This document shows positions 1 to 6,564 of a stretch of DNA of 21,068 nt, piece by piece. The stretch's first letter is position 1. Each line of letters opens with the position of its first letter. The DNA comes from CAYGHG01 sp964349515 (lineage in GTDB: Bacteria; Oederibacteriota; PGYV01; CAYGHG01). A program made the translations under genes and the position numbers. The notes below the pieces were generated by a model. That model searched no databases, had not been told where the DNA came from, and saw nothing but the letters and a program-made list of their open reading frames with translations. The stretch spans positions 1 through 21,068 of the forward strand of contig CAYGHG010000040.1 of assembly GCA_964349515.1 (NCBI GenBank), written 5' to 3'.

Positions 1-692
1 CCTTTTGCCGCAGCCGCAAGCACAATCAGCGCTCCCGCGGTTAAAAGTACATAGTTTTTTTTCACAGATTTTACCCTTAATTTCAAAAAAGCATAAGCAA
101 GCGAAGGCAGCGCAAAAACTATGCCCGTATAGCCGCACAGGCACAGCAGACCTGCGGTCACAAAGAGGCCTGTGTAAGAGCCCTTTTCAACGGCGGAAAC
201 CGCAAACCAGACATTCAGGGCAAAAAGCAGAAATATAAGTGACACATCCCCTCCGCTGAACACCGAGAGAGAAACCGGCGCGAGTGTCACGAGCAAAAAC
301 ACTCCGGCAAGCGCAGAGTGCCCGGGGTTCACAAGCGGGAAAACCTTATAAAACGATACCAGTACAAAAAGCATTATTACAAATTCAATCACATACAATA
401 CGGCTATCAGCCCGTAACTGCCTGTCGCCATATGAATAACAGCCGCAAGCACCGGGTACAAAAAACCGTTTGCCTCTTTTTTAAGAGGAATACCTTTGTC
501 CACTTTTGCAAACCCGCTTTCAGCCATAGACGAGGCCTTTGCCAGCGAGTGGTACGCGTCGTGCGAGGTAAAAGCAAGGTTATTTTCATTGTAATACATC
601 ACAAAAGCCGCCTGCATCACGAACACCGCAAGCGCGATTGTGATTAAAATATTTATCGGCACGGCTTTTAAAAGGCCGCTCTCTTTTTTCAT
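1..692 (-). CDS. GT-C-like polytopic membrane protein, 3' end outside window
   Basis: The reading frame opens at ATG 692-690, overlapping the TGA of the preceding gene as ATGA, and stays open for about 230 codons to the window edge, so the C-terminus is missing. The N-terminus is MKKESGLLKAVPINIL followed by a hydrophobic helix, then a short extracytoplasmic stretch with HDAYHSLAKASSMAESGF, then several closely spaced hydrophobic helices. The acidic-aromatic motif right after the first helix (here D-A-Y) sits where GT-C glycosyltransferases (DUF2079, PMT and AftB-like families) carry their catalytic Asp, and it matches the D-D-A-F motif of the neighbouring upstream gene. Membrane location is clear from the sequence. 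A glycosyltransferase using a polyprenyl-phosphate sugar is an inference from topology, motif and context. Translational coupling with the upstream gene is likely. Confidence 0.7.
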   Translation of the reverse strand, partial: MKKESGLLKAVPINILITIALAVFVMQAAFVMYYNENNLAFTSHDAYHSLAKASSMAESGFAKVDKGIPLKKEANGFLYPVLAAVIHMATGSYGLIAVLYVIEFVIMLFVLVSFYKVFPLVNPGHSALAGVFLLVTLAPVSLSVFSGGDVSLIFLLFALNVWFAVSAVEKGSYTGLFVTAGLLCLCGYTGIVFALPSLAYAFLKLRVKSVKKNYVLLTAGALIVLAAAAK

Positions 693-2707
693 TTATTTCC
701 TCCTGTAAGCAGCCAGATGTGAAAAGCGTTGAAACGCTTCCTCTCTGCCGCGGTTATTTTTATTTTATTTTTGCCTTTTTTAAGAAGCCCTTCCTTTATA
801 TCAAAAGCCTGCTCGGAGAAACCCTTTGCTTCCGAAGTGCCCCATATCCCCGCGTCAATCCCGTTTATCTCAATCTTGACAGCGCAGGAAGGCGGGTCAA
901 ATGAGCGCATGGCAAGCCTGCCGGCAGGGCCTTCCGCGGGCGATTCAAGATAAAACTCCATCCCGCCGCCCGTTATCCTGCCTGCATCTATTATCCCCTG
1001 CATCTCTTCCATCAGCGCGCCGGGCACATCGGGCATCCTGCGCTCCCATATCCTGAAACCCCGCTTTTTCTCGCTCTCAAGATCAAGCACATCAAGCCTG
1101 TCGGCAACTGCAAATCCCCTGGAAACCGCCCCGTCTTGTATCTCATTCCCGCTGTCAATTGTTTCGAATTTTGTCTTTACTCCCACTTCCGGCGAGCCCA
1201 CAACGTAATAAGGCGGCTCGCGTTTTATATGAAAATCAACCAGCCTCTCCCTGCCAAAAAACGAGAAGCGTTCATAATTAAACCATCCGAGATGAACCAT
1301 GAATATTTCAGGGCGTTTCCTTTCTATCCTTTCAAAAACAGCTCCTGTCCCCTCCCTGAAATATTTCGCCTGGCCGTTGGTCACAAGCCCCACGAGGTCG
1401 TAAACATTTGCGTCTGAATAGTATGTGATCGCGCCGGCGTCGTTTATCGCTACGGTAAGCGCGGGGTCAATGTTCTTTTTTATCCATTTGCCGGCTGATA
1501 TGGACTGGCTGTATATGTCCCTGCAGTCACGCCCGAAATTTACAAGATTGGCGGCGACGGTGAATATATTAAAAACCAGCATAAACGCCGCGGCAGCCGC
1601 AAAAAACCTGCCGGGTTTTTTACCTTCCTCAGAAACCGCGCCGAGTATGTGCCAAAGCCCCACTGCGCCGAAAATCACATATACAATAACAAAAGGCATC
1701 GGATAGCGGTAGTTGTGAACCGAAACAAAGCTTGAAAACACCGTTGACATAATCCCCAGAAAGAGCCAGAAAAACGCGGTTGTGTAAACACCCGGTTTTT
1801 TTTGCCATATTTCGCGTGCCATCCCCGGCATCGCGCCTGCAAGGAAAAGAAAAAGGAAATAACGCGGGAAATAGTGCTCCACCCCGCCGTTAAGTATGTT
1901 GTTTATGAAACGGGTATAAAACCACATCCCGTTTTTGAAAACTTCCGTAAAGTAAAAGAAAGGCTGGGAAAAATCAGACTTTGACCTCATCGTGTTCGGC
2001 ATCGGGTCGCCGGTAAAAATAAAATTTACCAGAAAGTATAACGCGCCCGGCACTATAGGAATCAGGTAAGGCAGAAACTTGACATCCCTGCCAAATACCG
2101 CCCTTAAAAACATCAGCCCCGCATACATGACAACGAGTATAAAACCCTCCGGCCTGACCACCGACAACAGAGAGAGGGATATCAGCGTCTTTTTCAGGTC
2201 CGTGCCGAGCGCCGCGTAATACAGCGACGCCGCTACGAGGGTTGAAAACAGGCATATTTCCATACCCGAGAAATAACCCCAGAGTATGTTTCCGTTTGTC
2301 ACATAAACCGCGGCACCGAGAGCCGCATACAGGGCGCCGCCCGTCAGGTGTTTTATCAGCTTGAATATGTAGAGCCCGCTTAAGTAAAGGCATACACCGC
2401 CGATTATGTATGAAGTGATTATCATCGCCCCGCCTTTCAGGAAAAGCGCGAAAGGCGTCAGAAGAAAAACATAAACAAAACTGGTGGCGCCGCTTGAGTA
2501 ACCCTCGCCCGCCACGTATTCAAAAAACCGGCCCTTTGCCATGTTTTTTGCGTACTGAAAATATATGAAAGCGTCATCAAGAGGAGCCGAGAGGTTGAAG
2601 CGGGAGTATAGGAACATAACCAGAAACCACACCAAAGCGGCACCGGCACTGTATAGGGCAAGTGCGGGAAGTTCTATCGCAGGCCTTAATTGCGCTTTCT
2701 TTTTCAC
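689..2707 (-). CDS. GT-C family membrane glycosyltransferase-like protein (AftB-like)
   Basis: The protein has 672 residues. The first helix (about residues 14-36) is followed by S-A-P-L-D44-D45-A-F-I-Y-F-Q-Y-A, then E-G-Y-S-S-G-A-T-S. This is the hallmark first extracytoplasmic loop of GT-C enzymes of the AftB/DUF2079 type, in which an acidic pair is catalytic. About ten hydrophobic helices fill the protein to residue 400. The remainder is an extracytoplasmic domain beginning with a WIKKN...VAINDAGAITYYS...DLVGLV block typical of this family, and it ends in a beta-rich tail (about 570-672) that looks like a carbohydrate-binding-type sandwich. The start is GTG at 2707, with AAGGAGG about ten bases upstream. 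No ATG lies near the N-terminus. It probably moves a sugar from a polyprenyl-phosphate donor to a surface glycan. Donor and acceptor cannot be read from sequence. The downstream gene overlaps by four bases. Confidence 0.8.
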   Translation of the reverse strand: MKKKAQLRPAIELPALALYSAGAALVWFLVMFLYSRFNLSAPLDDAFIYFQYAKNMAKGRFFEYVAGEGYSSGATSFVYVFLLTPFALFLKGGAMIITSYIIGGVCLYLSGLYIFKLIKHLTGGALYAALGAAVYVTNGNILWGYFSGMEICLFSTLVAASLYYAALGTDLKKTLISLSLLSVVRPEGFILVVMYAGLMFLRAVFGRDVKFLPYLIPIVPGALYFLVNFIFTGDPMPNTMRSKSDFSQPFFYFTEVFKNGMWFYTRFINNILNGGVEHYFPRYFLFLFLAGAMPGMAREIWQKKPGVYTTAFFWLFLGIMSTVFSSFVSVHNYRYPMPFVIVYVIFGAVGLWHILGAVSEEGKKPGRFFAAAAAFMLVFNIFTVAANLVNFGRDCRDIYSQSISAGKWIKKNIDPALTVAINDAGAITYYSDANVYDLVGLVTNGQAKYFREGTGAVFERIERKRPEIFMVHLGWFNYERFSFFGRERLVDFHIKREPPYYVVGSPEVGVKTKFETIDSGNEIQDGAVSRGFAVADRLDVLDLESEKKRGFRIWERRMPDVPGALMEEMQGIIDAGRITGGGMEFYLESPAEGPAGRLAMRSFDPPSCAVKIEINGIDAGIWGTSEAKGFSEQAFDIKEGLLKKGKNKIKITAAERKRFNAFHIWLLTGGNK

Positions 2708-2752
2708 CCCGCAAAGCCTCCTTGTGCCGTTGATTGTGTTGCGGAAACCCTG

Positions 2753-2796
2753 AAAAAAACCCGCCCTGTGCCGGGGAAAACCCCCGGTACAGGGCG
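2753..2796 (-). terminator. Rho-independent terminator of the infC-rpmI-rplT operon
   Basis: A 15-bp stem (arms 2762-2776 and 2782-2796, one G-U type mismatch, 5-base loop) lies 14 bases past the rplT stop. Read on the minus strand it is followed by a run of seven T (2759-2753). The GC-rich stem and T-run only make sense for minus-strand transcription, so it should end the ribosomal operon and isolate the GT-C genes that follow. Confidence 0.92.
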
Positions 2797-2809
2797 TTTA
2801 ATTTGTTTT

Positions 2810-3163
2810 TTAAACCGCTGCCTTTACTGATTCCACGAGCTTTGAAAAAGCCGCCGCGTCTGTAGCGGCAAGCTCTGCAAGCTGTTTGCGGTTTAACTCT
2901 ATGTTTGATTTCTTAAGGCTGCTCATAAACTTGGAGTATGATACCGCGTTTTCCCTGCATGCGGCGTTTATCCTTACTATCCAAAGAGACCTGAAATCCC
3001 GTTTCTTTAGTTTCCTTCCTTTATAAGCCCTCTGCCAGCCCTTCTCTACCTGCTCGCTGGCCTTTTTATAAAGGCGGTTCTTTGAACCCCAGTATCCTTC
3101 CGCCAGCTTAATAAACTTTTTATGCTTTTTATGCGTTGTCTTACCGCCTTTTACCCTTGGCAT
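2810..3163 (-). CDS. rplT: 50S ribosomal protein L20
   Basis: The 117-residue basic protein begins MPRVKGGKTTHKKHKKFIKLAEGYWGSKN-like and carries the conserved RDFRSLWIVRINAACR segment and a C-terminal L-A-x-x-D-x-x-A-F motif, all diagnostic of L20. L20 binds 23S rRNA early in large-subunit assembly. In E. coli and Bacillus it also represses its own operon through the infC leader. The ATG at 3163 has GGAGG about eight bases upstream. It is third in infC-rpmI-rplT, 36 bases after rpmI, and is followed by a strong terminator. Length is normal and nothing is missing. Confidence 0.98.
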   Translation of the reverse strand: MPRVKGGKTTHKKHKKFIKLAEGYWGSKNRLYKKASEQVEKGWQRAYKGRKLKKRDFRSLWIVRINAACRENAVSYSKFMSSLKKSNIELNRKQLAELAATDAAAFSKLVESVKAAV

Positions 3164-3199
3164 GTCTTAAAACCTCCTGTTTTCTTTATCCTATATTTT

Positions 3200-3397
3200 T
3201 TAAGCGTAAGGCATCATTTTTTTGATGTTTTTACTGAACTGCTCATTTACATAGCCTTTTTTTCTTTTCGGCCTTTTGATGTTGCTGCTCTCCTGATGGA
3301 GGAGATGCCTTAAGCCCGGCTTTTTAAACTTGATCTTACCGGTGCCCGTCAGCTTATACCTTTTCTTTGCTGAAGAATTCGTCTTCATTTTCGGCAT
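3200..3397 (-). CDS. rpmI: 50S ribosomal protein L35
   Basis: The 65-residue, Lys-rich protein begins MPKMKTNSSAKKRYKLTGTGKIK and continues to a RHLLHQESSNIKRPKR segment, the standard L35 signature. L35 is a small zinc-free large-subunit protein bound to 23S rRNA. The ATG at 3397 is preceded by GAGAGG about nine bases away. It lies 17 bases after infC and 36 bases before rplT in the conserved order, so it is co-transcribed and probably translationally co-regulated with rplT. Confidence 0.97.
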   Translation of the reverse strand: MPKMKTNSSAKKRYKLTGTGKIKFKKPGLRHLLHQESSNIKRPKRKKGYVNEQFSKNIKKMMPYA

Positions 3398-3414
3398 TTG
3401 CTTTGCCTCTCTTT

Positions 3415-3936
3415 CTATTGTTTTTTTCTTGGCTGCATTATGAAGATAATAGTTCTATCCTCATTGACAACCGGATTTTCAAGCTCCGCGTGAGCGGAAA
3501 GCGTGTTTACAATCTTATCCGTCATTTCAGGGCCGCGCTTTGACTTGTATTCCATCTCCCTGCCGCGGAACCTGATTACAAATTTTACCTTGTACTGTTT
3601 TTCGAAAAACTCTTCCGCATGTTTCAGTTTAATCCCCAGGTCATGCGGGTCGATATTGGGCCTGACCTGTATTTCTTTTATTACTATGACGTGCTGTTTT
3701 TTCTTGTTTTCCTTGTCTTTCTTGATCTGCTCAAAGCGGAATTTTCCGTAATCAAGCAGTTTACAAACAGGAGGCGCTGCATTGGGGCTTATTTCAACCA
3801 AATCCATGTCCCGTTCTTCGGCAACTTTCACGGCGTCAGGAACTTTCATAATGCCTAAAGATACTCCCTTGTCGTCAATTACCCTTATTTCTTTTGCCCT
3901 GATCTGCAGATTCGTCCTTAATTCCTGGAATGAAAT
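3415..3936 (-). CDS. infC: Translation initiation factor IF-3, probable AUU start
   Basis: IF-3 binds the 30S subunit, blocks premature 50S joining and checks the start codon. The protein shows the N-domain block N-L-Q-I-R-A-K-E-I-R-V-I, then D-L-V-E-I-S-P-N-A-A-P-P-V-C-K-L-L-D-Y-G-K-F, and a C-domain ending I-M-Q-P-R-K-K-Q, at normal length (173-175 residues). An in-frame ATG exists at 3942-3940, but the strong Shine-Dalgarno GGAGGTGA (3943-3950) abuts it, leaving only three bases after GGAGG. The ATT two codons later (3936-3934) sits nine bases from GGAGG, an ideal distance. infC in many bacteria uses AUU for autoregulation, so I prefer ATT. The ATG start would add two residues. First gene of infC-rpmI-rplT. 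Confidence 0.93.
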   Translation of the reverse strand: MSFQELRTNLQIRAKEIRVIDDKGVSLGIMKVPDAVKVAEERDMDLVEISPNAAPPVCKLLDYGKFRFEQIKKDKENKKKQHVIVIKEIQVRPNIDPHDLGIKLKHAEEFFEKQYKVKFVIRFRGREMEYKSKRGPEMTDKIVNTLSAHAELENPVVNEDRTIIFIMQPRKKQ

Positions 3937-3942
3937 ATTCAT

Positions 3943-4075
3943 TCACCTCCGTAAAATAATAAAAGACGGCCAAAAATGCCATCTTTTTATATATCCGAAA
4001 TCGATATCAAGTTTTTAACCCGGGCAGTGTATGTTCTCCCACAGGGTGAGAAGCGATGGCTTCTTCTTTCTATTT
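3943..4075 (-). promoter_or_regulatory. Structured 5' leader of infC operon
   Basis: About 130 bases separate the promoter from infC. Read on the minus strand the leader holds an early hairpin (4052-4034; 5 bp plus 2 bp around an A bulge, CTGT loop). Just before the ribosome-binding site there is a second 9-bp hairpin (arms 3986-3978 and 3970-3962, one T-G pair) followed by a T-rich run. That second structure resembles a weak terminator or attenuator. In E. coli and Bacillus, L20 controls this operon through leader structure. Control here by L20 or IF-3 is inference. Confidence 0.55.
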
Positions 4076-4081
4076 GAAACA

Positions 4082-4110
4082 ATAATACAGAAAAACAGGC
4101 GTAGTGTCAA
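4082..4110 (-). promoter_or_regulatory. Sigma-70 promoter of infC-rpmI-rplT
   Basis: On the minus strand TTGACA (4110-4105) and TATTAT (4087-4082) are separated by exactly 17 bases. The -35 is perfect and the -10 matches five of six positions. It lies 42 bases past the abiEii stop and would start RNA near position 4075, so the ribosomal operon does not depend on read-through from the toxin-antitoxin genes. Confidence 0.85.
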
Positions 4111-4151
4111 ACGTTTTTTGGGGGTGATGTACCTTTTTCATTTCTTGTTTT

Positions 4152-4946
4152 TTACGCGCCCCTTCCAAAAAAATCACGGATTGTTGTTTCCAGTTCAGCT
4201 GTAAATCCGTCAAAATCCGGCAGGTCTTTTATCTGGTGCTTAAGCCTGTTCTCCCACATTTTTTTCATGTCCCTTCCGCGGATATTGCTTATCAGGTTAC
4301 CGGCATTAATATCGTATGCATTCACCTTTCTGAACTCGCTTTTCAGCAGTTTTATGTCCAGCCCTGCCTCAAAAAGATGTTTCAGGTCATAAATGTCCCT
4401 TGCTTCCTTGTTCAATCCGATTGTCCTGCTTATTTTATCGGCAGCTATTGCTTCCGGCGTGCAGCCATTTATCACGCTGTTTTCATTTCTAAATTCCTTG
4501 TGCATGAACATGATGTTTCTTTCCTGAAAAGCAGGTATTTCATCTGTTTCACAGACATCAAGTTTAAGTTTTTTCTCCGTCCCGCTAATTTCCGGCACAA
4601 TATTATACCCTACGAATACCTGTATCCTTCCTTTATCCTTATTTACTGATATAAGGCGTACAGGAACTGAAGATTTCATATTTTCAATGAGCCCTATAAT
4701 ACCGCTTAAGGCTGAATCAGCCCCGTAACCGCCGTTCATCACAAAATCAAGGTCTTCAGAAAACCTGTAATCTTTAAAATATATTTTATGCAGGCAGGTT
4801 CCGCCGCGAAAAATTATTTTCCGCTTCACCTCCGGGCTGTCCGCTATTGCCTTTAAAAACAGCTCCACCACATAATCATTCTCTATTACCTCCGGTGCGA
4901 CTCCGTATTCAGCGCCAAGACGGACGCACCCTGCAATGGTTATCAT
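4152..4946 (-). CDS. abiEii: AbiEii-type nucleotidyltransferase toxin (type IV TA)
   Basis: The 264-residue protein matches the AbiEii/DUF1814 family of DNA polymerase beta-type nucleotidyltransferases. The G-G-T-x-L motif (G48-G49-T50-C-L) is followed by R61-F-S-E-D-L-D67, giving the catalytic acidic pair. A third carboxylate is likely D130 in K-L-K-L-D-V. A later E-A-I-A-A-D-K171 and A-R183-D184-I-Y-D187-L block is family motif III. AbiEii-like enzymes modify RNA (MenT members add nucleotides to tRNA acceptor stems), halting growth or blocking phage. It follows the antitoxin after a 4-base gap, the usual antitoxin-toxin order. All motifs are intact, so it should be active. The symbol follows the family; orthology to a characterised toxin is not claimed. 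Confidence 0.9.
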   Translation of the reverse strand: MITIAGCVRLGAEYGVAPEVIENDYVVELFLKAIADSPEVKRKIIFRGGTCLHKIYFKDYRFSEDLDFVMNGGYGADSALSGIIGLIENMKSSVPVRLISVNKDKGRIQVFVGYNIVPEISGTEKKLKLDVCETDEIPAFQERNIMFMHKEFRNENSVINGCTPEAIAADKISRTIGLNKEARDIYDLKHLFEAGLDIKLLKSEFRKVNAYDINAGNLISNIRGRDMKKMWENRLKHQIKDLPDFDGFTAELETTIRDFFGRGA

Positions 4947-4950
4947 CTTT

Positions 4951-5763
4951 TCAGCTCCATATAACTTTTTTTATCCGTTCCGGATTCACGTTGTCAATCA
5001 GATGCCAGCTGTTTTTGGCAGTCAAAACACGCGCCGCAGACGGATCCAGGATGTCATATCTTTCATTTATCTTCTTCTTCAGTATGTCTGTTATTTCTCC
5101 GTTGCACACAGAGAGCGTCTCCAGGAGATACCCCAGCCTTTTAATCACCGCGTTTTTGCCGTATCTCAGTGCATACTCAGCCATTTTGGCATGGTCTGTT
5201 TTTTCCTTCACCAGCCACATGCCCTTTGCAATCTCTGTTATGCCGCCGCAGTACTCAGGATGCGCGAGCGCGTCTATGATTGTTTTTTCCCTGTCAGATA
5301 CCCGTATGGTATTCCCTGCTTCCGCCGCCTGAACGCTTATCCCCCATATATTTTCTCTTTTAACGAATACGAATTTGAACTGCTTTCTGAGGCCCTTCGG
5401 CGCCTGCTGGCGTTTCGGAACAGCAACAAAAGTAGTAAGCAGAGGCTGGGTCAGCATCCCCCAGAATTCCATGGCGCTGTAAAAAGCTATGTAATAATCG
5501 GGCGATACCGCTATCTCTTTTGCCGCTACATATCTGTTTCCTGTGTATTTTTCCATAATCCCGTATTTCTGCGGAATAATGATATACTTGCCTCTTTTGA
5601 GCCTTGCTATGATATTCTGCTTTACAAGGCTGCTAACCAAAGCCTCATTTGCCCCGGTTTTTTTCCCGAGTATCTCTGTGACATCTTTGAATGTGAATAT
5701 CTCCTTTTCTTTTTCATAAAGAGTATTCACGAGCTTTGCTCCAACAGGCCCTAATGTTTTCAT
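4951..5763 (-). CDS. abiEi: AbiEi antitoxin / transcriptional autorepressor
   Basis: The 270-residue protein has an N-terminal winged-helix region (about residues 1-65; F-T-F-K-D-V-T-E-I-L-G...L-V-K-Q-N-I-I-A-R-L-K-R-G-K-Y) followed by the AbiEi C-terminal antitoxin domain (I-A-V-S-P-D-Y-Y-I-A-F-Y-S-A-M-E-F-W-G and V-S-D-R-E-K-T-I-I-D-A-L motifs). In type IV systems the antitoxin does not bind the toxin. It opposes it indirectly and represses the operon through its DNA-binding domain. The ATG at 5763 has AGAAGG upstream at a normal distance. It is first in the operon, four bases before the toxin, behind a consensus promoter overlapped by a long inverted repeat that fits autoregulation. Confidence 0.9.
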   Translation of the reverse strand: MKTLGPVGAKLVNTLYEKEKEIFTFKDVTEILGKKTGANEALVSSLVKQNIIARLKRGKYIIIPQKYGIMEKYTGNRYVAAKEIAVSPDYYIAFYSAMEFWGMLTQPLLTTFVAVPKRQQAPKGLRKQFKFVFVKRENIWGISVQAAEAGNTIRVSDREKTIIDALAHPEYCGGITEIAKGMWLVKEKTDHAKMAEYALRYGKNAVIKRLGYLLETLSVCNGEITDILKKKINERYDILDPSAARVLTAKNSWHLIDNVNPERIKKVIWS

Positions 5764-5774
5764 TTTCTACCTTC

Positions 5775-5815
5775 TGTGTATTTAATATTACTTCTTTGCT
5801 TATATTATATACACA
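5775..5815. promoter_or_regulatory. Inverted-repeat operator for AbiEi
   Basis: Arms 5775-5790 and 5800-5815 are 16 bases each, complementary at 14 of 16 positions, with a 9-base spacer. The repeat covers the -10 box and the predicted start site of the abiE promoter. AbiEi of Streptococcus agalactiae is known to bind inverted repeats in its own promoter, so this is the likely binding site. It would also be compatible with a hairpin at the 5' end of the RNA. Confidence 0.75.
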
Positions 5816-5832
5816 AATAGTAGTTTTGTCAA
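5804..5832 (-). promoter_or_regulatory. Consensus sigma-70 promoter of abiE operon
   Basis: TTGACA (5832-5827), 17 bases, TATAAT (5809-5804) on the minus strand: a perfect match. Predicted RNA start is near 5797, giving a leader of about 34 bases. The -10 lies inside the upstream arm of the inverted repeat, so repressor binding would block polymerase. Confidence 0.9.
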
Positions 5833-5895
5833 GAAAACGCTTTAAAATTCATAGGATGGTCATAACCCTTTATTGAAAAGAAATATCTATGGGAA

Positions 5896-6261
5896 TCACT
5901 TGTCCTCGTCGTACAAGTTCGATGACAATCCGTGTTTGGAAATACCCTGCGCCCTTCCGGCGCCGAACTCATCTGCACTGTCTTTTTCCAGCACTATCCC
6001 GTTTTCATCACACACCATGAAAACATTGCCTATGCGGTCAGGGTAGTAATAGTATTTCACCGCTGTGTCTGTGCTGTCTTCGGTGTATATTCTTTTTTCC
6101 TTCAGCAGTTCCCCGTTTAACCCGCGCACATATAGGCTTTTCAGCTTTGGCTGGCCGTAGGTGTCAGTTCCGCACTCAAGGAACATATCCCTGTGGTACA
6201 TCAGCATGGCAGATATGAATGAGAAATTTCCTGAATTATAGAGTGGCTTCCCTTTTCCCAT
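5896..6261 (-). CDS. Truncated RHS-repeat core protein
   Basis: The 121-residue product is a piece of an RHS/YD-repeat shell protein. It holds Y-V-R-G-L-N-G-E-L-L, then Y-Y-Y-Y-P-D-R-I-G-N-V and D-E-N-G-I-V-L-E-K...D-E-F-G (the H-L-G-S / Y-D-x-F-G core pattern), and finally S-S-N-L-Y-D-E-D. In full RHS proteins that last motif continues into T-G-L-Y-Y-x-x-A-R-Y-Y-D, but here a TGA follows one residue later. Full RHS proteins exceed 1000 residues, so both ends are lacking. An in-frame TAA lies just upstream of ATG 6261, so no longer frame exists. A good promoter lies upstream, so it may still be expressed as an orphan. A decayed remnant is the simplest reading. The next genes downstream are abiE. 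Confidence 0.65.
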   Translation of the reverse strand: MGKGKPLYNSGNFSFISAMLMYHRDMFLECGTDTYGQPKLKSLYVRGLNGELLKEKRIYTEDSTDTAVKYYYYPDRIGNVFMVCDENGIVLEKDSADEFGAGRAQGISKHGLSSNLYDEDK

Positions 6262-6309
6262 TTGCCTTTAACCCCTGTTTGTAAAATATAATCTTTACTG
6301 ATTTTTTTT

Positions 6310-6338
6310 ATTATAGTGGTTTTTTGCAGTATCGTCAA
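6310..6338 (-). promoter_or_regulatory. Sigma-70 promoter upstream of RHS fragment
   Basis: On the minus strand TTGACG (6338-6333), 17 bases, TATAAT (6315-6310). Eleven of twelve core positions match consensus. The leader to ATG 6261 would be about 40 bases. Confidence 0.8.
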
Positions 6339-6364
6339 GTTCTATGGTTTTAATCCTGTTTTTT

Positions 6365-6505
6365 GTAGGGACAGGATTCCTATCCTGTCCGCGTCTTTGT
6401 TCTGTTCTGGTTTCAAACATCAGCCCTTGCCTTGTTTTAACTGCAAAAACCGGACAGCACGGCGAAGTCCCGAGACGTTTTCACGAGGGAGAGTGCTGTC
6501 CCTAC
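6365..6505. repeat. Palindromic MITE/BIME-like element with 10-bp terminal inverted repeats
   Basis: The 303 bases between the RHS fragment and the large exported protein hold no gene. They contain a 141-bp unit whose ends are perfect inverted copies (6365-6374 and 6496-6505, GTAGGGACAG outward). Each end also folds on its own: 9-bp arms 6369-6377 / 6382-6390 with a 4-base loop, and 9-bp arms 6452-6460 / 6493-6501 enclosing smaller TCCC/GGGA and CGT-GAAA-ACG stems. This paired-palindrome layout resembles REP/BIME or MITE elements. No target duplication is evident. Confidence 0.6.
6445..6501 (-). terminator. Hairpin plus T-run below the Thr-rich protein gene
   Basis: The 9-bp outer stem (6501-6493 / 6460-6452) with inner stems is followed on the minus strand by GG and five T (6449-6445), 64 bases past the stop of the exported protein. 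The repeat element thus seems to double as an intrinsic terminator for that gene. Confidence 0.5.
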
Positions 6506-6564
6506 TAATACAAACAATACTTCTGTCTTTTGTCTTCTGTCTGATCTTATCTTTATTTTCTTGA

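Noticed and set aside
1974..2393. A 139-residue minus-strand frame inside the GT-C gene
   Set aside because: It is an alternate frame within a gene whose motifs and helices are continuous; no frameshift is indicated.
4100..4151. Terminator directly after abiEii
   Set aside because: Only a 3-bp GGT/ACC stem is present, with no T-run on the minus strand. Toxin transcripts may run into infC.
4936..5754. A 272-residue plus-strand open frame opposite abiEi
   Set aside because: It lies fully antisense to a well-supported AbiEi gene, and its Cys/Phe/Tyr-rich product shows no recognisable motif.
5764..5895. Continuation of the RHS protein past its stop
   Set aside because: All three frames hit early stops and lack the G-L-Y-Y-x-x-A-R-Y-Y-D motif; the stretch is instead the abiE promoter region.
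6369..6390. Terminator from the small palindrome
   Set aside because: On the minus strand the stem is followed by an A-run, not T, and on the plus strand there is no gene to terminate.
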